64,000 nt of DNA, taken from the NCBI RefSeq assembly GCF_040616545.1, contig NZ_CP156688.1, positions 1,922,001-1,986,000 on the forward strand. The letters are read 5' to 3'. This document shows, piece by piece, positions 16,357 through 25,744 of the stretch. How positions within the stretch are numbered: the stretch's first letter is position 1; each line of letters starts with the position of its first letter. This stretch comes from Akkermansia muciniphila. Its GTDB lineage: Bacteria > Verrucomicrobiota > Verrucomicrobiia > Verrucomicrobiales > Akkermansiaceae. The notes below the pieces were generated by a model. It worked only from the letters and a program-made list of their open reading frames with translations. It had not been told where the DNA came from and did no database searches. The position numbers and the translations under genes are program-made.

Positions 16357-17361
16357 TTACATGGGGGGTAGCGGAGAATGGGCAGGAGGCACCCACATGC
16401 CGCCGGAAGAGGAGGAGTCCGAATCTCCCGTATGGGTGGGCGTTTCAATCTGCGGCTTGCCGGAGGGCGGATCCAGGTCTTCCACCACCACTTTCTTCTT
16501 GGCGGGCTGGGGAGCCGGGGCGGGAGCGGGAGCCGGGACGGGAGCCCGGCGGATGACGGGGGCCTGAAAGGAGGCGTCCGTCTGGTTCATGGCCGTAATG
16601 TTCAGCGGGTCGCCGTAAGCCAGCATTTCCCGGATATCGTCCGGAAGGTCTCCGGCGGGAATGGAAGTGCTGCCCTGCTCGTGCATGATGCGCACAAACT
16701 CGTTCTCCACGCGGGTGATTTCCACGTTCAGGTAGGTCTTTCCGGAATGGGCCGTTCTGAGGATGTCAAACTTGCGGCCGCGGGCCTTCGCGCGGGCATC
16801 CTGGCGGTATCGTTCAAAGTAGGAGCGGATTTCCCCCCGGATGCCGGCCACGCGCATTTTTTCCTTCTCAATGGACTTCTGCGTCTCATCCAGGTCGGTC
16901 GCCGTGTTTTCAAAAATGTCCAGCAGGCTGAGAAGCTGTTCCTTGGGAGCAGTCTTGTTCCGTAATTCCCTGAACTGTTCCTGCTTTTTCAGGAGGGCGG
17001 CATGGTTGGCTTCCAGCGCTTCCCGGGCGTCCCTCACCGGATCGGGAAGCTGGGAAAATTTTTCATAAACGATGTATCCGGCCCCGATGACGATGATGCC
17101 GAACAGTCCCAGGCACAGGTTCCAGAACAGGGCGTCCCCCCTGGCTTTCTTCTGCGCCTCCTCCTGCTGGGCTGATTCCTCTTCCGCGGCGTGTTCGGAG
17201 ACGACGTCCATGGATGTTTTCAGGCGTTTTTTAGGGGCGGAAGAGCCGTCCTTGTTTTCTCCGTCGCCGTTCCTGTCCTCCCTGGGGGCGAAGCGGGTTT
17301 CATCTTCGGAAGGCGGGAGCGTTTCGCCGGACGGCTGTTGCGGGGAAGGTGAGTCAGTCAT
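16357..17361 (-). CDS. single-pass membrane coiled-coil protein
   Basis: A 334-residue protein with a disordered acidic N-terminus (1-60), one transmembrane helix (about 80-100), a coiled coil (110-190), a small beta domain (195-245) and a Pro/Ala/Lys-rich tail. The beta segment (G-K-T-Y-L-N-V-E-I, then G-S-T-S-I-P-A-G-D-L-P) resembles a small module often found in Planctomycetes/Verrucomicrobia secreted proteins. The topology implies a cytoplasmic N-terminus and a periplasmic coiled coil. No catalytic motif is visible. The gene is 18 nt upstream of the thioredoxin-like gene and is likely in the same operon. Confidence 0.65.
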   Translation of the reverse strand: MTDSPSPQQPSGETLPPSEDETRFAPREDRNGDGENKDGSSAPKKRLKTSMDVVSEHAAEEESAQQEEAQKKARGDALFWNLCLGLFGIIVIGAGYIVYEKFSQLPDPVRDAREALEANHAALLKKQEQFRELRNKTAPKEQLLSLLDIFENTATDLDETQKSIEKEKMRVAGIRGEIRSYFERYRQDARAKARGRKFDILRTAHSGKTYLNVEITRVENEFVRIMHEQGSTSIPAGDLPDDIREMLAYGDPLNITAMNQTDASFQAPVIRRAPVPAPAPAPAPQPAKKKVVVEDLDPPSGKPQIETPTHTGDSDSSSSGGMWVPPAHSPLPPM

Positions 17362-17383
17362 GGGATGGGTCAGGGGAGTGGGA

Positions 17384-17863
17384 TTAGTCTACCGGGTGGG
17401 ACTGCTTGAATTCCGCCAGTTTGGCGGCATACGCGTTGTACTGGTATTGCAGGGCGTGAAACTCCTGCTTGCGCTGCGCCAGCGTCTTGCGCATGTCTTC
17501 AATGTCAAAGCACAGGTGCTCGAAGTCGCGCCGCTTGGACGGCAGGACGTCAATATCCTTCACCGTGAAGGGAGTGGCGATTTTGCCCGGATTGGAAAGG
17601 CGCTTTTGAAGATTGTAATTCACGCGCGCGTCATGGGATTCCGCCTGGCTGATCTCCTGGTCAAGCTGGGCCAGGGCGTCCTTCGTCTGCTGGAGCTGGG
17701 CCTGGAGCTGCTGGTGTTCCGAAGAGGAATTGCCCGTAATGAAGGAGGTCAGGGCTTCATTCGTGCCGCTGTCGCATGAGGTAAGGGCCAGCGCAAGGGC
17801 CAGCGCCGGACAGGTACGCCTGGTAAATCGCACGATGTTGAACATGCCGGGGATTATGAACAT
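17384..17863 (-). CDS. small coiled-coil lipoprotein
   Basis: A 159-residue protein with a signal sequence ending in the lipobox-like A-L-T-S-C (Cys near residue 30), then a mostly alpha-helical, Gln-rich sequence likely to form a coiled coil. Two in-frame ATGs are possible; starting at 17845 would give a shorter, more typical lipoprotein signal. The gene heads a minus-strand run (this gene, the membrane coiled-coil protein, the thioredoxin-like protein) and diverges from avtA. Function unknown. Confidence 0.6.
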   Translation of the reverse strand: MFIIPGMFNIVRFTRRTCPALALALALTSCDSGTNEALTSFITGNSSSEHQQLQAQLQQTKDALAQLDQEISQAESHDARVNYNLQKRLSNPGKIATPFTVKDIDVLPSKRRDFEHLCFDIEDMRKTLAQRKQEFHALQYQYNAYAAKLAEFKQSHPVD

Positions 17864-17953
17864 TAACGGGGGGGAAAGTCAAACTGTTCATGCGCCCTGC
17901 CGAACAATGATTTTTCTCGCATAAAACGCGCATGCGGCTACAATGCCCGCGGC

Positions 17954-19228
17954 ATGATGCAATTATCGGAGATCGGAGGCCACCTGACGGCCAGAACGGG
18001 TATTGACGATTTGATGGAGGATTTATTCAAGGCCCTCCATTCGGGGGATGCCGGCCTGTGCCAGCTGAACGGCGGCAGTCCCGCCGTCATTCCGGAGGTA
18101 ACGGAACTCTGGCGCCGCAGCATGGCGGAGCTGGTGCGGAATGGAAAATTTGACGTGCTCGTAGGGCATTACGCCCATCCGGGCGGGGACCCCGGCTTCA
18201 TCCGCGCCCTGGTCCGTTTCCTCAATGAACGCTGCGGCTGGAACCTGAAGCCGGAGAACGTGGCGATCACCCAGGGTGGCCAGATGGCCTGCTTCACGCT
18301 CTTCAACATGCTCGCGGGTCCCTGCAAGGACGGCTGCGTGCGTGAAATCCTCTTCCCCCTGTGCCCGGATTATGTGGGCTACCAGTCCCAGTCCCTGTGC
18401 GGCGGCGTGATGTTCCGGGGCATCCGGCCCGGCATCCGCATGCTGGACGGCCATACGTTCAAGTACGTGATTGACTTTGACCGCCTGGACATCCGCCCGG
18501 AAACGGCCGCCATCTGCATGTCCCGCCCCACCAACCCCACCGGCAACGTGGTGACGGATGAAGAGCTGGACCGCCTGCGGGAAATGGCCGCCCGCGCCGG
18601 GGTGCCCCTGATGATTGACAACGCGTACGGACCGCCGCTGCCCAACATCTGCTTTGTGCCCGTAAATCCGGCGTGGGACGAAAACATGATCCTGACCATG
18701 AGCCTGTCCAAGATCGGATTGCCCGGCACGCGCACCGGAATTGTCATTGCGCGTCCGGACATCATCCGGGCGGTGGTCAGCATGGTCACCACCTCCTCCC
18801 TGTGCCCGAACAACCTGGGCCAGGCGCTGGTAACCCCTTATCTGGAAGACGGCACGCTGGAACGCGTGTGCCGTGAAACCCTCACGCCGTTCTACCGCCG
18901 CCAGGCGGAATTCGCCCTCTCCCTGCTGCCTGAACTCTTTGGAGAATCCATCCCGTGGCGCGTCCACAAGAGTGAAGGAGCCATGTTCCTGTGGCTCTGG
19001 TTTGAGGGGCTGCCCATCACGTGCCAGGAACTCTATGAACGGTGCAAGGCGCGCGGCTGCTTTGTGAATCCGGGCCATCACTTTTTCTTTGCCCTTCCGG
19101 AGGAAGGTGAACCCTGGCCGCACCGGCATGAATGCATCCGCATCAGCTTCACCCAGGCGGAGGACCTGTTGCGCAAGGGCCTCTCCATCGTGGCTGACGA
19201 GGTGAAAAAAGCCTACTCCCATTCTTAA
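17954..19228 (+). CDS. avtA: valine-pyruvate aminotransferase
   Basis: A fold type I PLP aminotransferase (424 residues) that aligns over its whole length with E. coli AvtA. Shared segments include S-R-P-T-N-P-T-G-N-V, M-I-D-N-A-Y-G, the PLP-lysine segment M-S-L-S-K-I-G-L-P-G, and E-G-A-M-F-L-W-L-W-F followed by L-P-I-T. AvtA converts pyruvate and valine to alanine and 2-oxoisovalerate. The ATG at 17954 precedes a second in-frame ATG. A TACAAT -10-like hexamer (17939-17944) lies very close to the start, so the leader would be short. yicC and gmk follow closely on the same strand. Confidence 0.92.
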   Translation: MMQLSEIGGHLTARTGIDDLMEDLFKALHSGDAGLCQLNGGSPAVIPEVTELWRRSMAELVRNGKFDVLVGHYAHPGGDPGFIRALVRFLNERCGWNLKPENVAITQGGQMACFTLFNMLAGPCKDGCVREILFPLCPDYVGYQSQSLCGGVMFRGIRPGIRMLDGHTFKYVIDFDRLDIRPETAAICMSRPTNPTGNVVTDEELDRLREMAARAGVPLMIDNAYGPPLPNICFVPVNPAWDENMILTMSLSKIGLPGTRTGIVIARPDIIRAVVSMVTTSSLCPNNLGQALVTPYLEDGTLERVCRETLTPFYRRQAEFALSLLPELFGESIPWRVHKSEGAMFLWLWFEGLPITCQELYERCKARGCFVNPGHHFFFALPEEGEPWPHRHECIRISFTQAEDLLRKGLSIVADEVKKAYSHS

Positions 19229-19248
19229 TCCCAATCTGAACCGTATCC

Positions 19249-20124
19249 ATGAACAGCATGACCGGCTTTGGTAGAGCCGTTGCCCAGACAGACCGTTACA
19301 ACATTCTTGTTGAAATCTCCGGAGTAAACCGCAAGCAGACGGAAATTGCCGTTAACGTGCCCCGCAGCTATGCGGAATGGGATGCCTCCGTGCGCTCCAT
19401 CGTTCAGGGGGCCGTTTCCCGCGGCCGCGTGGGCGTTTCCGTCTCCGTGGAACGGCTGGAGGAAGCGGACGGCTCCCTCCAGCTTGATGAAAAAAAACTG
19501 GCCTCCCTGGCAGGGTTGCTGAACCGCGCGGCTGACCTGGCCGGGCAGCCCATGCCCCTTCAGGCGTCCGACCTGCTGAGGCTGGAAATCATCACCTCCG
19601 CAGCGGAAACTGCCCTGTCTCCGGAAGAAGCCTGGCCGGTGGTGGAAGAGGCCCTCAAGGGTGCCTTGAAAGACTTCATCGCCATGCGCGCGGCGGAAGG
19701 CGCCAACCTGAAAACGGATGTGCTGGGCAAGCTGGACACGCTGGAACAATTCCGTCTCAAGATTGCGGAACACGCCCCGTCCGTCCCCGCAAGACTGCGT
19801 GAAGCCATGCTCAAGCGCCTGGCGGATGCCGACCTGTCCGTCTCTGCGGACGATGAACGCATCATCCGGGAGGTGGCCCTGTTTGCGGACAAGTGCGACA
19901 TTTCCGAGGAAATCACGCGTCTTTCCTCCCACTTTGACCAGTTCCGCACCCTGTGCGCGTCCTCCGCTCCCGCGGGCAGGCCCCTGGACTTCCTCTGCCA
20001 GGAAATCTTCCGGGAATTCAATACCATCGGTTCCAAGGCGAATGACTCCACGCTGTCCCATCTGGTGGTTTCCGCCAAGACGGAGCTGGAAAAAATCAGG
20101 GAACAGGTTCAGAACATCGAATGA
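19249..20124 (+). CDS. yicC: YicC-family endoribonuclease-like protein
   Basis: A 291-residue YicC-family protein. The family start M-x-S-M-T-G-F-G-R is present, as is the C-terminal conserved block (P-L-D-F-L-C-Q-E-I-F-R-E-F-N-T-I-G-S-K-A-N-D). YicC from E. coli is an RNase or RNase adaptor that affects small-RNA stability. The 3' end overlaps gmk by 4 nt (ATGA), a common arrangement in bacteria, which points to translational coupling. The gene starts 20 nt after avtA. Confidence 0.93.
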   Translation: MNSMTGFGRAVAQTDRYNILVEISGVNRKQTEIAVNVPRSYAEWDASVRSIVQGAVSRGRVGVSVSVERLEEADGSLQLDEKKLASLAGLLNRAADLAGQPMPLQASDLLRLEIITSAAETALSPEEAWPVVEEALKGALKDFIAMRAAEGANLKTDVLGKLDTLEQFRLKIAEHAPSVPARLREAMLKRLADADLSVSADDERIIREVALFADKCDISEEITRLSSHFDQFRTLCASSAPAGRPLDFLCQEIFREFNTIGSKANDSTLSHLVVSAKTELEKIREQVQNIE

Positions 20125-20726
20125 CAGCCATGAAACAGCCATTGGGATCTTTGCTGGTAGTATCCGGACCGTCCGGTTCCGGAAAAACGACCCTGTGCCG
20201 CCGCGCGACGGAAGACGGGCTGTGCGTGTACAGCATCTCCTGCACCACGCGCCAGCCCCGGCAGGGTGAGGCGGACGGGGTGGACTACCACTTCCTGACT
20301 CCTGAAGAATTCACGGACAGGGTGCAGAAAGGGCATTTTCTGGAACATGCGGAGGTGCACGGCAACCATTACGGGACGTTGAAGGCGGACATCCTGAACC
20401 TTCTGGAGCAGGGTAAAAGCGTGGTGATGGACATTGACGTTCAGGGGGCGGAGCAGATCCGCGCCTGCGTGGACGGCATTCTTCCCAAATGCTATACGGA
20501 CGTTTATATCTACGTGCCGCAGGAGGAGCTGAGAAACCGCCTCTGCGGCCGCCAGACGGATGAAGACGAGGTGATCTCCCTGCGCCTGCGCAATGCCGCG
20601 CAGGAAGACGCCTGCCTGCCGCGGTACCAGTATTGCCTGGTTTCCTCCGACCGGGAAACGGATTACGCCGCCTTTGCCGCCCTGCTCAAGTGCCAGTCCA
20701 TGCGCGTGGCGCTGATGCGGGAGTAA
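20121..20726 (+). CDS. gmk: guanylate kinase
   Basis: Phosphorylates GMP to GDP with ATP. The 201-residue product has the P-loop G-P-S-G-S-G-K-T-T, the GMP-binding segment S-C-T-T-R-Q-P-R-Q-G-E, D-Y-H-F-L, H-G-N-H-Y-G-T, and M-D-I-D-V-Q-G-A-E-Q-I-R. The size is normal for the family. It overlaps yicC by 4 nt and is followed by a strong terminator 150 nt downstream; rpoZ is not next to it, unlike in many genomes. Confidence 0.95.
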   Translation: MTAMKQPLGSLLVVSGPSGSGKTTLCRRATEDGLCVYSISCTTRQPRQGEADGVDYHFLTPEEFTDRVQKGHFLEHAEVHGNHYGTLKADILNLLEQGKSVVMDIDVQGAEQIRACVDGILPKCYTDVYIYVPQEELRNRLCGRQTDEDEVISLRLRNAAQEDACLPRYQYCLVSSDRETDYAAFAALLKCQSMRVALMRE

Positions 20727-20876
20727 GGCTTCCGGGTGCTGGATTCCCGAAATCCCGTGTGCCTTTTTTCTCCGCTTCCCGGTTGTTCTGGAAAGATTGG
20801 ACGGGATGCTTTCTCCTTGTTCTGCGGTCAGGGTCCCATGACCCGGAAAAACCGGTTCGTCCGTTTCCTCATCCAT

Positions 20877-20909
20877 AAAAAAGCCAGGGGTGCTTTCCCT
20901 GGCTTTTTT
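20877..20909. terminator. bidirectional terminator between gmk and the SLC13 gene
   Basis: A 13-bp perfect stem (AAAAAAGCCAGGG and CCCTGGCTTTTTT) with a 7-nt loop serves both convergent genes. Confidence 0.92.
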
Positions 20910-20926
20910 CCAGAAAACACGCGCCT

Positions 20927-22801
20927 CTATTTAAGAGGGTACAACCAGCCGACGGTGCAGGTGAAGATGATCCACAGGAGGATGTTGAGGGGGAGGCCCA
21001 CCTTGACGAAGTCCTTGAATTTGTAACCGCCGGCATTGTAGACGTAGGTATTGGTCTGGTAGCCGATGGGGGTGGAGAAGCTGGCGCTGGCGCCGAACAT
21101 GACGGCCAGGATGAAGGGGATGGGGTTGGCGTCAAATTGCAGGGCCATTTCATAGGCCAGCGGCCCCATGACGGCGGCCACGGCGTTGTTGGAGATCATT
21201 TCCGTCATGATGGAGCAGATCAGGTACAGGCCGGAGATGGCCACCAGGCACCCCATGGGCCCTATGTTGTCCACCACGCCGAAGGCAATGGCCTTGGCGA
21301 GCCCGGTTTTGCTCATGGCGTCCCCTACGCAGAGCATGCCCAGAATCAGGAAGATGATGCCCCAGTCCACCGCCTGGTATGCTTCCTTGGGTTTGATGCA
21401 GCCGGAGATGACGACGATCAGGGCGCCGATGAACGCCAGGTAGAAGGGGTTGAAGCGGGCGAAGAATTTGAAGAAGTCCCCGTATTGTTCAAAGGAACCC
21501 AGCAGGCCGATGAGGATGAACAGCCCCATGGCGAAGATGGCCCAGCCCTGCTTGCTGCGGTTGTGCGCATCCGCGGGGCGCTGGCTCAGGGGGATGATGC
21601 GCTGCTTGGTCAGGATGCGGTTCATGCCTTCCTGCGGCCCTTCCAGCAGCAGGGTGTCCCCGGCGGCCAGCTTGGTGTCCGGTCCCATGTCCGTGATGTT
21701 CCTGCCCTGCCTGTGGATGGCGAGCACGAAGATGTTGAACCGCTGGCGCAATTTGAGCTCGGACAGGGAGAGTCCGGCGAATTCCGAGTTGTTGGCGATC
21801 ATGCCTTCCACGATTTGCACGTCGCGCTGTTCCAGGGTTTCCAGGCCGCGGCTGTCGTCCCAGCCCAGGTCCACGCCCTTGGCCTCCCGGACCTGGTTGA
21901 CTTTCCTGGCGTTGCACAGGAAGAGGATGCGGTCGCCTTCCTCCAGGTTGATGTGCTGTAGTTCCTCCTGCATGGAGAAGCCCTTGCGGCGCACTTCCAC
22001 GATTTTGGTGCCCAGCAGTTCGGACTGCATCAGGCTGACGGGAGTGGTGCCGATGTGGGGGGAGCCTGAGGGGATTCTGACCTGGAGCAGGAAGTCCCGC
22101 TGGATGCCGCCCGGCAGCATGGTGGACAGGGTGGGGCGGGTGGGCAGCCATTTGCGGCCCACCGTCCAGAGGTAGAGCAGCCCCGCCGCAGCATAAAGCA
22201 GCCCCATGGGCGTCACCGTGAACATCTGGATGCCTTCATAGCCCAGTTTCTGTACCTGGCCCAGCACCACGACGTTGGTGGAGGTGCCCACCACGGAGCA
22301 GGTGCCACCCAGGATGGTGGCGTAGGAGAGGGGGATGAGCAGCTTGGAGGCCGCGATGTTGTGGTCCCGGCAGAAGGCCAGGACAATGGGCATCAGGATG
22401 ACGACCACGGGCGTGTTGTTGACGAAGGGGGAGACCATGAACGCCCCCAGCGTGATGACCAGCAGGGCGGTCAGTTCCCTGCCTTTGGCTACCTTGTTGA
22501 AGAGTTTGGAGAGGTCTCCAATGAGCCCCGTTCTTTCCAGGGAGGCGCTCAGGATGAACATGCATACCACGGTCAGCGGGCCGCTGTTGGCAAAGCTGGA
22601 CAGAACGTCGCTGGTACTCAGGATGCCCGTAAGCATGAGCACGGCGGTTCCGGCCAGGGCGGTTATTTCCACGGGCATCCATTCCTTGATGAAGCAGATG
22701 AAGAGGAGGAGCAGCAGAATGCCCACAATCCATTGCTGGGTGGCTGCCGTCTCCATCCAGCCCATGACGGCGGCGGAGTTGAAGTTGAAGAGGGAAGGCA
22801 T
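20927..22801 (-). CDS. SLC13/DASS family transporter with two RCK_C domains
   Basis: A 624-residue inner-membrane protein. An N-terminal half (about 15-205) and a C-terminal half (about 420-624) of SLC13-type helices carry signature loops such as F-V-N-N-T-P-V and T-S-T-N-V-V in the first and S-N-N-A-V-A-A in the second. Between them are two TrkA C-terminal (RCK_C) domains (about 215-300 and 300-385). This architecture is the large bacterial SLC13-permease type; members transport dicarboxylates, sulfate or other anions with Na+. I cannot tell the substrate. The ATG at 22801 gives a plausible N-terminus; the longer frame to 22996 would overlap the divergent gluQ. Confidence 0.88.
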   Translation of the reverse strand: MPSLFNFNSAAVMGWMETAATQQWIVGILLLLLFICFIKEWMPVEITALAGTAVLMLTGILSTSDVLSSFANSGPLTVVCMFILSASLERTGLIGDLSKLFNKVAKGRELTALLVITLGAFMVSPFVNNTPVVVILMPIVLAFCRDHNIAASKLLIPLSYATILGGTCSVVGTSTNVVVLGQVQKLGYEGIQMFTVTPMGLLYAAAGLLYLWTVGRKWLPTRPTLSTMLPGGIQRDFLLQVRIPSGSPHIGTTPVSLMQSELLGTKIVEVRRKGFSMQEELQHINLEEGDRILFLCNARKVNQVREAKGVDLGWDDSRGLETLEQRDVQIVEGMIANNSEFAGLSLSELKLRQRFNIFVLAIHRQGRNITDMGPDTKLAAGDTLLLEGPQEGMNRILTKQRIIPLSQRPADAHNRSKQGWAIFAMGLFILIGLLGSFEQYGDFFKFFARFNPFYLAFIGALIVVISGCIKPKEAYQAVDWGIIFLILGMLCVGDAMSKTGLAKAIAFGVVDNIGPMGCLVAISGLYLICSIMTEMISNNAVAAVMGPLAYEMALQFDANPIPFILAVMFGASASFSTPIGYQTNTYVYNAGGYKFKDFVKVGLPLNILLWIIFTCTVGWLYPLK

Positions 22802-22933
22802 GTAGTGAAAGGTGAATTTACCGGGAGAGGGCCCAACTCTCCTACTTTCCCGGCCCCTTTCTGTCAAGCCGCAATAATTTTCCGGAAAGGGTTTGAAAAG
22901 GCGCCTGCGCTTTTTTATGGTGGAATGCGCCGC

Positions 22934-23779
22934 ATGGAATCCCCCATAGTAACAAGGTTTGCCCCCAGCCCTACGGGGCGTCTCCATCTGGGGCATGCCC
23001 TGGCCGCGTGGGAGGCCCGTTCCCTGGCGGACCGTTTTTCCGGAAGGTGCGTGCTGAGGATGGAGGATATTGACCAGACGCGGTGCCGTCCCGGTTTTGT
23101 GGAGGGGATTCTGGAAGACCTGGATTGGCTGGGCATCCGTTTTGACGGCCCCATGATGATCCAGTCCTCCCGCTTCATCGCTTATGAAAACGCCCTCCAG
23201 GTGCTGAAGGACCGCGGGGTGCTTTATCCCTGTTTCTGCACGCGCCGGGAGATTGCGGAAGAAGTGGCCGCCATGGGCGGCGCGCCGCAGGGGGGGCAGG
23301 TGGATATTTATCCGGGAATCTGCCGCCAGCTTGACAAGGGGCGCAGGAAGGAGCTTCTCAAGTCCGGCAGGCCCTTTTCATGGCGGCTGGACTGCCGCGC
23401 CGCCGCGCGTATTACGGGACCTCTGTTGTGGAGGGACATGCGGTTCGGCGGCCAGGTTTGCCGCCCGGAGGAGCTGGGGGACGTGATTCTGGGGCGCAAG
23501 GATTGCCCGGCCAGCTACCACATTGCCGTGGTGGTGGATGATGCGGCCCAGGGGGTCACCCATGTGAGCCGGGGGGAGGATTTGCTCCCCGTTACCGGTA
23601 TTCACCGTACGCTCCAGGCCCTGCTGGGGCTCCCCGTGCCGCAGTGGTACCATCACCGGCTGGTGAAGGATGCCGCCGGAAAGAGGCTTGCCAAGAGAGA
23701 CCGGAGCCTGAGCCTTCAGGAGATGCGCGCCGCGGGCATGAAGCCGGAGGACGTGTTCCGCCTGATGCGGGAGAGCTGA
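22934..23779 (+). CDS. gluQ: glutamyl-Q tRNA(Asp) synthetase
   Basis: A GlxRS paralogue without the anticodon-binding domain; it glutamylates queuosine in tRNA(Asp). The product of 281 residues has the HIGH-like motif R-F-A-P-S-P-T-G-R-L-H-L-G-H, the D-I-D-Q-T-R segment, a Zn site of the type C-x-C...Y...C (Y-P-C-F-C-T-R-R and Y-P-G-I-C-R), and a KMSKS-like K-R-L-A-K-R-D. The ATG at 22934 has G-G-T-G-G-A at a good Shine-Dalgarno distance; one at 22925 is also in frame. The gene is divergent from the SLC13 transporter. Confidence 0.93.
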   Translation: MESPIVTRFAPSPTGRLHLGHALAAWEARSLADRFSGRCVLRMEDIDQTRCRPGFVEGILEDLDWLGIRFDGPMMIQSSRFIAYENALQVLKDRGVLYPCFCTRREIAEEVAAMGGAPQGGQVDIYPGICRQLDKGRRKELLKSGRPFSWRLDCRAAARITGPLLWRDMRFGGQVCRPEELGDVILGRKDCPASYHIAVVVDDAAQGVTHVSRGEDLLPVTGIHRTLQALLGLPVPQWYHHRLVKDAAGKRLAKRDRSLSLQEMRAAGMKPEDVFRLMRES

Positions 23780-23827
23780 GAATGCCGCCGCGTTTCCTTT
23801 GCCGGGCGCCGTGTTCCGGAGGGGGAG

Positions 23828-24313
23828 TCAGGCGCGGGATTCCGGACGCGGTTTTCCCGCAACGGGGCGTATTCCGCCTTTTCCCATGCAGAGAAGGCAC
23901 GCCCAGGCCGCCGCAAGGGTAAGCAGGAGAAGCGCGCAGAAAGAAACCAGCAGGTTCAGGTGCCCCAGCGGAATGATCCATGCGGGCGGCATGAGTCCCA
24001 TGCCGGCCAGTACCTCCGGCAGCCACGCAAAGGCGCTCTGGGAAAGCAGAAGGACAGCCGTGAAGGCCAACCCTGCGGCCAGGGAGAGCCGTACCGCCGG
24101 AAGAACGGGGCCCAGCGTTTCCCGGACGTTTTTTCCCATGGCCCGGATGGTTCCGGCAAGCAGGGTTGTGAAAAACAACGGGGCCAGCAGGGCTGCGGAG
24201 GGCAGGCTGTTCCAATAGCTCCATGCGCACAGGGGAGAGGCGGCCGCCAGGATGCCGGCGCTTTTAACCAGAAGGCCCCGGTGCGGCGGGGCGGATGCCG
24301 CGGCGTGGTTCAT
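23828..24313 (-). CDS. hypothetical multi-pass membrane protein
   Basis: A 161-residue hydrophobic protein with about four predicted transmembrane helices (near residues 17-35, 40-60, 75-100 and 115-145) and a basic, Pro-rich tail. I see no family motif. It starts 6 nt downstream of the preceding lipoprotein gene stop on the same strand, so it is likely part of a minus-strand operon running from menA. Confidence 0.55.
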   Translation of the reverse strand: MNHAAASAPPHRGLLVKSAGILAAASPLCAWSYWNSLPSAALLAPLFFTTLLAGTIRAMGKNVRETLGPVLPAVRLSLAAGLAFTAVLLLSQSAFAWLPEVLAGMGLMPPAWIIPLGHLNLLVSFCALLLLTLAAAWACLLCMGKGGIRPVAGKPRPESRA

Positions 24314-24319
24314 CTCCGT

Positions 24320-24751
24320 TTAATCAGGCCAGACGTTGCCGGGCGTGCTGCCCTGCGTGATGACTACTTCCTGGCCTATTTTCAAGGTAAAGGTGGGCGT
24401 TACTTCCTGCTGGACTTCCACCAGCTCGTTCGTGTCCTTGAGCTTGACGCGCACGCGGATCATTTTGGTTGCTTCCACCCTGCCGTCCACGATGGAGCCG
24501 GTGGCGGACGCCAGTTTGGAGGTGCCCATGCCGATGATGCCGGGCGTCATGGCTTCCGCCGCCGTGCCCGCCATGTTGGCGAAGGTGCCGTCATCAGCGG
24601 AGGTCAGCACGTTGATTTCCTTGATGCGGACCACGTTGCCCAGCTTGATTGTCGTCACCTTGCCGGTGGCGATTTCCAGGGTGCTTTTTTGAGTGCAGGA
24701 GAAGAAGACGGGCAGAATGAGAAAAACGGGAATGAATTTTAGCAGATTCAT
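24320..24751 (-). CDS. SlyB-like outer-membrane lipoprotein candidate
   Basis: A 143-residue lipoprotein with the lipobox V-F-F-S-C (Cys19). A Gly/Ala/Met-rich middle (M-A-G-T-A-A-E-A-M-T-P-G-I-I-G-M-G) leads into a beta-rich half with V-R-V-K-L-K-D-T-N-E-L-V-E-V-Q and a final G-Q-E-V-V-I-T-Q-G. This layout resembles SlyB/Pcp-type glycine-zipper lipoproteins. Resemblance is by pattern only; the function would be in the envelope. Confidence 0.6.
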   Translation of the reverse strand: MNLLKFIPVFLILPVFFSCTQKSTLEIATGKVTTIKLGNVVRIKEINVLTSADDGTFANMAGTAAEAMTPGIIGMGTSKLASATGSIVDGRVEATKMIRVRVKLKDTNELVEVQQEVTPTFTLKIGQEVVITQGSTPGNVWPD

Positions 24752-24790
24752 GAATACACAGGTTACTACGTTGGAAAAAGGGAGGCTTTT

Positions 24791-25717
24791 TCAGTGCGGG
24801 GGCAGAATTGTGTATGTAGCCAGGTACAGGAGCAGGTGCACGGAGGAGAGGGCCAGGACCTTGTTCATGCGTTTGTCCGCAGGCGTTTTGCGGATCAGGA
24901 GCATCAGGTAGCCGCCGAAGAGGATGGCGGGAATCCACATCCACCACGTGTGGGACAGGTTCAGGTGAAGAGCCCGGCTGGAGGTGGGCAGCGTGATGTA
25001 CGCCGCCAGAATGAAGGACTGGGCCATGGCGCGCGCCTTTCCCTCCCCCAGCCGGACGGCCAGCGTGCGCTTGCCCGTGGTGAGGTCCTCCTTCCTGTCG
25101 CGTATGTTGTTGACGGCGATCATGACGGCGCACAGGAGGCCGCATTGAATGCCTACCACGATGCCGGCGTTGTACACCGCCAGGGATTCCACCAGCGTGC
25201 CGGGAACCACCGGTGCCGTGCCGATCTGCACCAGGATGGTGCCCAGAACGGCCACTAGGCCGAAGAAGAGGATGACGAATATTTCCCCCAGACCCTTGTA
25301 AGCCAGCGGCCACGGGCCGCCCGTGTACCCGTAGGTGAAGTAGAGAGAGGGAATGCCGATGGCGATGATGGGCCACCCGCGCAGTTCAATGAGGGGAAGG
25401 GCCAGCAGGCAGGCCCCTAGCAGGAAGGCGGCGCCTGTGAGCATGACCGTTCCGTAGGAGAGCGCCCCGCTGGCCGTCATGCGCACGGGGCCGGTGCGCT
25501 TGTCCGTGTCCGCGTGCTTGGCGTTGTCAATGGCGTCATTGAAAAAGTTGCAGGCAATCTGGAGGCACAGGCACGCGGCAAAGGTCAGGAGGGCCAGGCG
25601 CAGGTCCCAGTTACCCGTCAGTTTCTGCACCACCATGCAGCCTGCCCACACCGGAATCAGGGAGGCGGTGAGCGTCTTGGGGCGTGCCGCCAGAAAGGCG
25701 GAAGTAATGATGTTCAT
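24791..25717 (-). CDS. menA: 1,4-dihydroxy-2-naphthoate polyprenyltransferase
   Basis: MenA attaches the isoprenoid chain to 1,4-dihydroxy-2-naphthoate in menaquinone synthesis. This UbiA-superfamily protein has 308 residues and about nine transmembrane helices. The first Asp-rich motif reads N-F-F-N-D-A-I-D with K-H-A-D-T-D-K-R after it, and the second is N-N-I-R-D-R-K-E-D, followed by T-G-K-R-T-L-A-V-R-L-G. It matches the MenA rather than UbiA form. No other men gene is in the window. It sits 27 nt downstream of aroD on the same strand; the pair links two branches of chorismate metabolism. Confidence 0.94.
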   Translation of the reverse strand: MNIITSAFLAARPKTLTASLIPVWAGCMVVQKLTGNWDLRLALLTFAACLCLQIACNFFNDAIDNAKHADTDKRTGPVRMTASGALSYGTVMLTGAAFLLGACLLALPLIELRGWPIIAIGIPSLYFTYGYTGGPWPLAYKGLGEIFVILFFGLVAVLGTILVQIGTAPVVPGTLVESLAVYNAGIVVGIQCGLLCAVMIAVNNIRDRKEDLTTGKRTLAVRLGEGKARAMAQSFILAAYITLPTSSRALHLNLSHTWWMWIPAILFGGYLMLLIRKTPADKRMNKVLALSSVHLLLYLATYTILPPH

Positions 25718-25744
25718 GAGAGAGTGGAAGAAGAGGCGCGGGTA

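Noticed and set aside
22802-22996. N-terminal extension of the SLC13 transporter
   Set aside because: It would overlap gluQ and does not add a membrane helix.
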